A stretch of 7,333 bases of DNA from JAPXSY01 sp034003585 (GTDB taxonomy: Bacteria; Verrucomicrobiota; Kiritimatiellia; RFP12; UBA1067): contig JAVEYH010000150.1 in assembly GCA_034003585.1 (NCBI GenBank), positions 1 through 7,333 on the forward strand, in the 5' to 3' direction. The notes beneath the pieces are model-generated. The model was not told where the DNA came from. It searched no databases and worked only from the letters and a program-made list of their open reading frames with translations. The position numbers were made by a program, and so were the translations under genes. This document shows, in pieces, positions 6,312 through 7,333 of the stretch. Within the stretch, counting starts at the first letter, position 1; each line of letters begins with the position of its first letter.

Positions 6312-6845
6312 ATGCGCGGCGGATTATCGCAACAGGCTTTTGTGGAAGAACTGACGGACGCGCAGTTCGATCTGCTGGCATTCATCTCGATGCTGGTGGG
6401 GAACAAAAGCGACGCCCGCGATGTGCTGCAGGAAACCAACCGCATGCTGTGGGCCAAAGCCGGCGAGTATGACCCGGAACGGCCCTTCCTGCCTTGGGCG
6501 CGCGCCTTCGCCCGGTACGAGGTGCTCCGGTACCGCAAGACGCTGCAGCGGGAACGTCTCCTCTTTTCTGACGCGACGTTCGAGACGCTTGCCGGGGAGG
6601 ATGCGGACCCCGGGGAACGGTTCGACCGCCGCTTGGAATGGCTCGACCAATGCCTCGAAAAGCTGACTGACGCGCAGCGCACCGTGATCCGCGCCAAGTA
6701 TTACGAGCGCCTCACGGTGGCCCAGATGGCCGGGCGCTTCGGCTGTTCCGCGGCCTCTGTGGTTTCCCTGCTCTACCGGATCCGCCAGGCGCTCGGGCAG
6801 TGCCTGGAGCGGCACCGCAAACGGGAGGCGAACGGATGGCTCTGA
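6312..6845 (+). CDS. ECF-like sigma-70 family RNA polymerase sigma factor
   Basis: A 177-residue protein with two sigma domains and no region 1 or 3. Region 2 (about 15-78) has the core-binding helix followed by SDARDVLQETNRMLWAKAGEYDP and PFLPWARAFARYEVLRYRK. The linker (about 80-113) is acidic. Region 4 (about 115-167) has LEKLTDAQRTVIRAKYYERLTVAQMAGRFG and the recognition-helix side CSAASVVSLLYRIRQAL. The Asp-Val-Leu-Gln-Glu-Thr-Asn and Phe-x-x-Trp-Ala-x-x-x-Ala-Arg-x-x-x-Leu patterns resemble the sigma group described from Rhodopirellula and Verrucomicrobium. It should direct RNA polymerase to a specific, unidentified promoter set. The gene overlaps the FecR-like membrane gene by 10 nt (ATGG..TGA arrangement), so the two are translationally coupled and the membrane protein probably controls this sigma. 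An 8-bp inverted repeat lies just upstream. GTG 6300 would add 4 residues. Confidence 0.92.
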   Translation: MRGGLSQQAFVEELTDAQFDLLAFISMLVGNKSDARDVLQETNRMLWAKAGEYDPERPFLPWARAFARYEVLRYRKTLQRERLLFSDATFETLAGEDADPGERFDRRLEWLDQCLEKLTDAQRTVIRAKYYERLTVAQMAGRFGCSAASVVSLLYRIRQALGQCLERHRKREANGWL

Positions 6846-7333
6846 TCCCCCCGGATTTCGACGCGCTGTGCGATGCCGTGATGGAGGGACGCGCCTCGCC
6901 GGACGAGGTGTCCCGGTTCCGCACGCTGGTCGAAATGCGTCCCGCATGTCTGGAGCGCTACCGGTGTCAGATGGAGGTGGATGTTCTCCTGACCTGCGTG
7001 AGCGGCGGCAGGTCCTCGATCCAGACTCCGCCGACAGCGGTCCGGAAGCGTGTCCGCGCCGTAGCGGAACCGCTGCGCGGCCGCTTCGCCGCCCGGCGTC
7101 TGCCGGCCGTCGCGGCGGCCGCGGTCGCGCTGCTCGGCGTCGGGGTGTGGCACGCCTCGCGTCCCTCCCCGCGCACCGGCACGCCGCATGCGTTCCGCGA
7201 AGCCGGAACGGGTGCGGTCCCGTTGGTGCGCACGCTGGCTCTCGACGCGAACGCGCGGAGGTTGGACCTTCCCGCTTCCCTGCCCGGACGCCTGCGGCTC
7301 GAAAGCGGCATCGCGCGGGTGTGCCTGCCCTCG
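6836..7333 (+). CDS. FecR-like single-pass membrane regulator, likely anti-sigma partner (3' truncated)
   Basis: ATG 6836-6838 overlaps the end of the sigma gene in another frame and has GGGAGG at 6823-6828, 7 bases upstream. The frame stays open to the window end (166 residues, no stop). Residues 1-60 form a soluble Asp/Glu-containing N-terminal domain (PPDFDALCDAVMEGRASPDE...), as in sigma-binding cytoplasmic domains. A basic stretch rich in Arg (70-89) precedes a single hydrophobic span at about 90-105 (PAVAAAAVALLGVGVW). An N-in orientation follows from the positive-inside rule. The outer part begins with a low-complexity linker and then LPGRLRLESGIARVCLPS, which looks like the start of a FecR beta-repeat (G-x-L-x-L-x-x-G). 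I infer that the protein senses or structures something outside the membrane and controls the adjacent sigma factor. The rest, possibly with further domains, lies beyond the window. Confidence 0.75.
   Translation, partial: MALIPPDFDALCDAVMEGRASPDEVSRFRTLVEMRPACLERYRCQMEVDVLLTCVSGGRSSIQTPPTAVRKRVRAVAEPLRGRFAARRLPAVAAAAVALLGVGVWHASRPSPRTGTPHAFREAGTGAVPLVRTLALDANARRLDLPASLPGRLRLESGIARVCLPS

Overview
This is a GC-rich bacterial chromosomal window from a draft scaffold: a run of exactly 100 N at 2537-2636 marks an unresolved join. I see no phage, plasmid, transposon, CRISPR or defence genes. The source is probably a member of the Planctomycetes-Verrucomicrobia-Lentisphaerae/Kiritimatiellota group. 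This rests on the small ECF-like sigma factor overlapping a FecR-like membrane gene, the large single-chain PurL, and the style of the intergenic repeats. It is an inference from pattern, not a database result.

Left part (1-3594). The window opens inside purL (large FGAM synthase of purine biosynthesis). Its 5' end is outside the window, and its last ~70 residues fall in the N gap. After the gap comes the C-terminal part of a COG2856-type regulator (ImmA/IrrE-like fold, probably with a lost N-terminal HTH), in which the zinc-protease motif is destroyed. A strong GC-rich hairpin at 3558-3587 separates this gene from a convergent minus-strand gene.

Middle part (3594-6236). The minus-strand gene (3594-4496) encodes a compact 300-residue metalloenzyme of the alkaline phosphatase/phosphoglycerate mutase superfamily with all seven expected metal/nucleophile positions. 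It is divergent from a plus-strand carboxynorspermidine synthase gene (5040-6236, polyamine biosynthesis). The 543-bp region between them is the most unusual part of the window. It holds a perfect 15-bp-stem hairpin, two short heptamer tandem arrays, a hexamer-based inverted repeat and an 11-G homopolymer, and no convincing gene.

Right part (6237-7333). A 75-bp spacer with a perfect 8-bp hairpin leads into an ECF-like sigma-70 gene (6312-6845). Its end overlaps by 10 nt the start of a FecR-like single-pass membrane protein (6836 to the window end, truncated). This is a typical sigma/anti-sigma-type regulatory couple.

The genes do not form one pathway: purine synthesis, a possible regulator, an orphan phosphatase-superfamily enzyme, polyamine synthesis and a sigma/membrane regulator sit side by side. 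I did not find a convincing undescribed system. The best leads are the mosaic intergenic repeats and the non-catalytic ImmA/IrrE-like protein.
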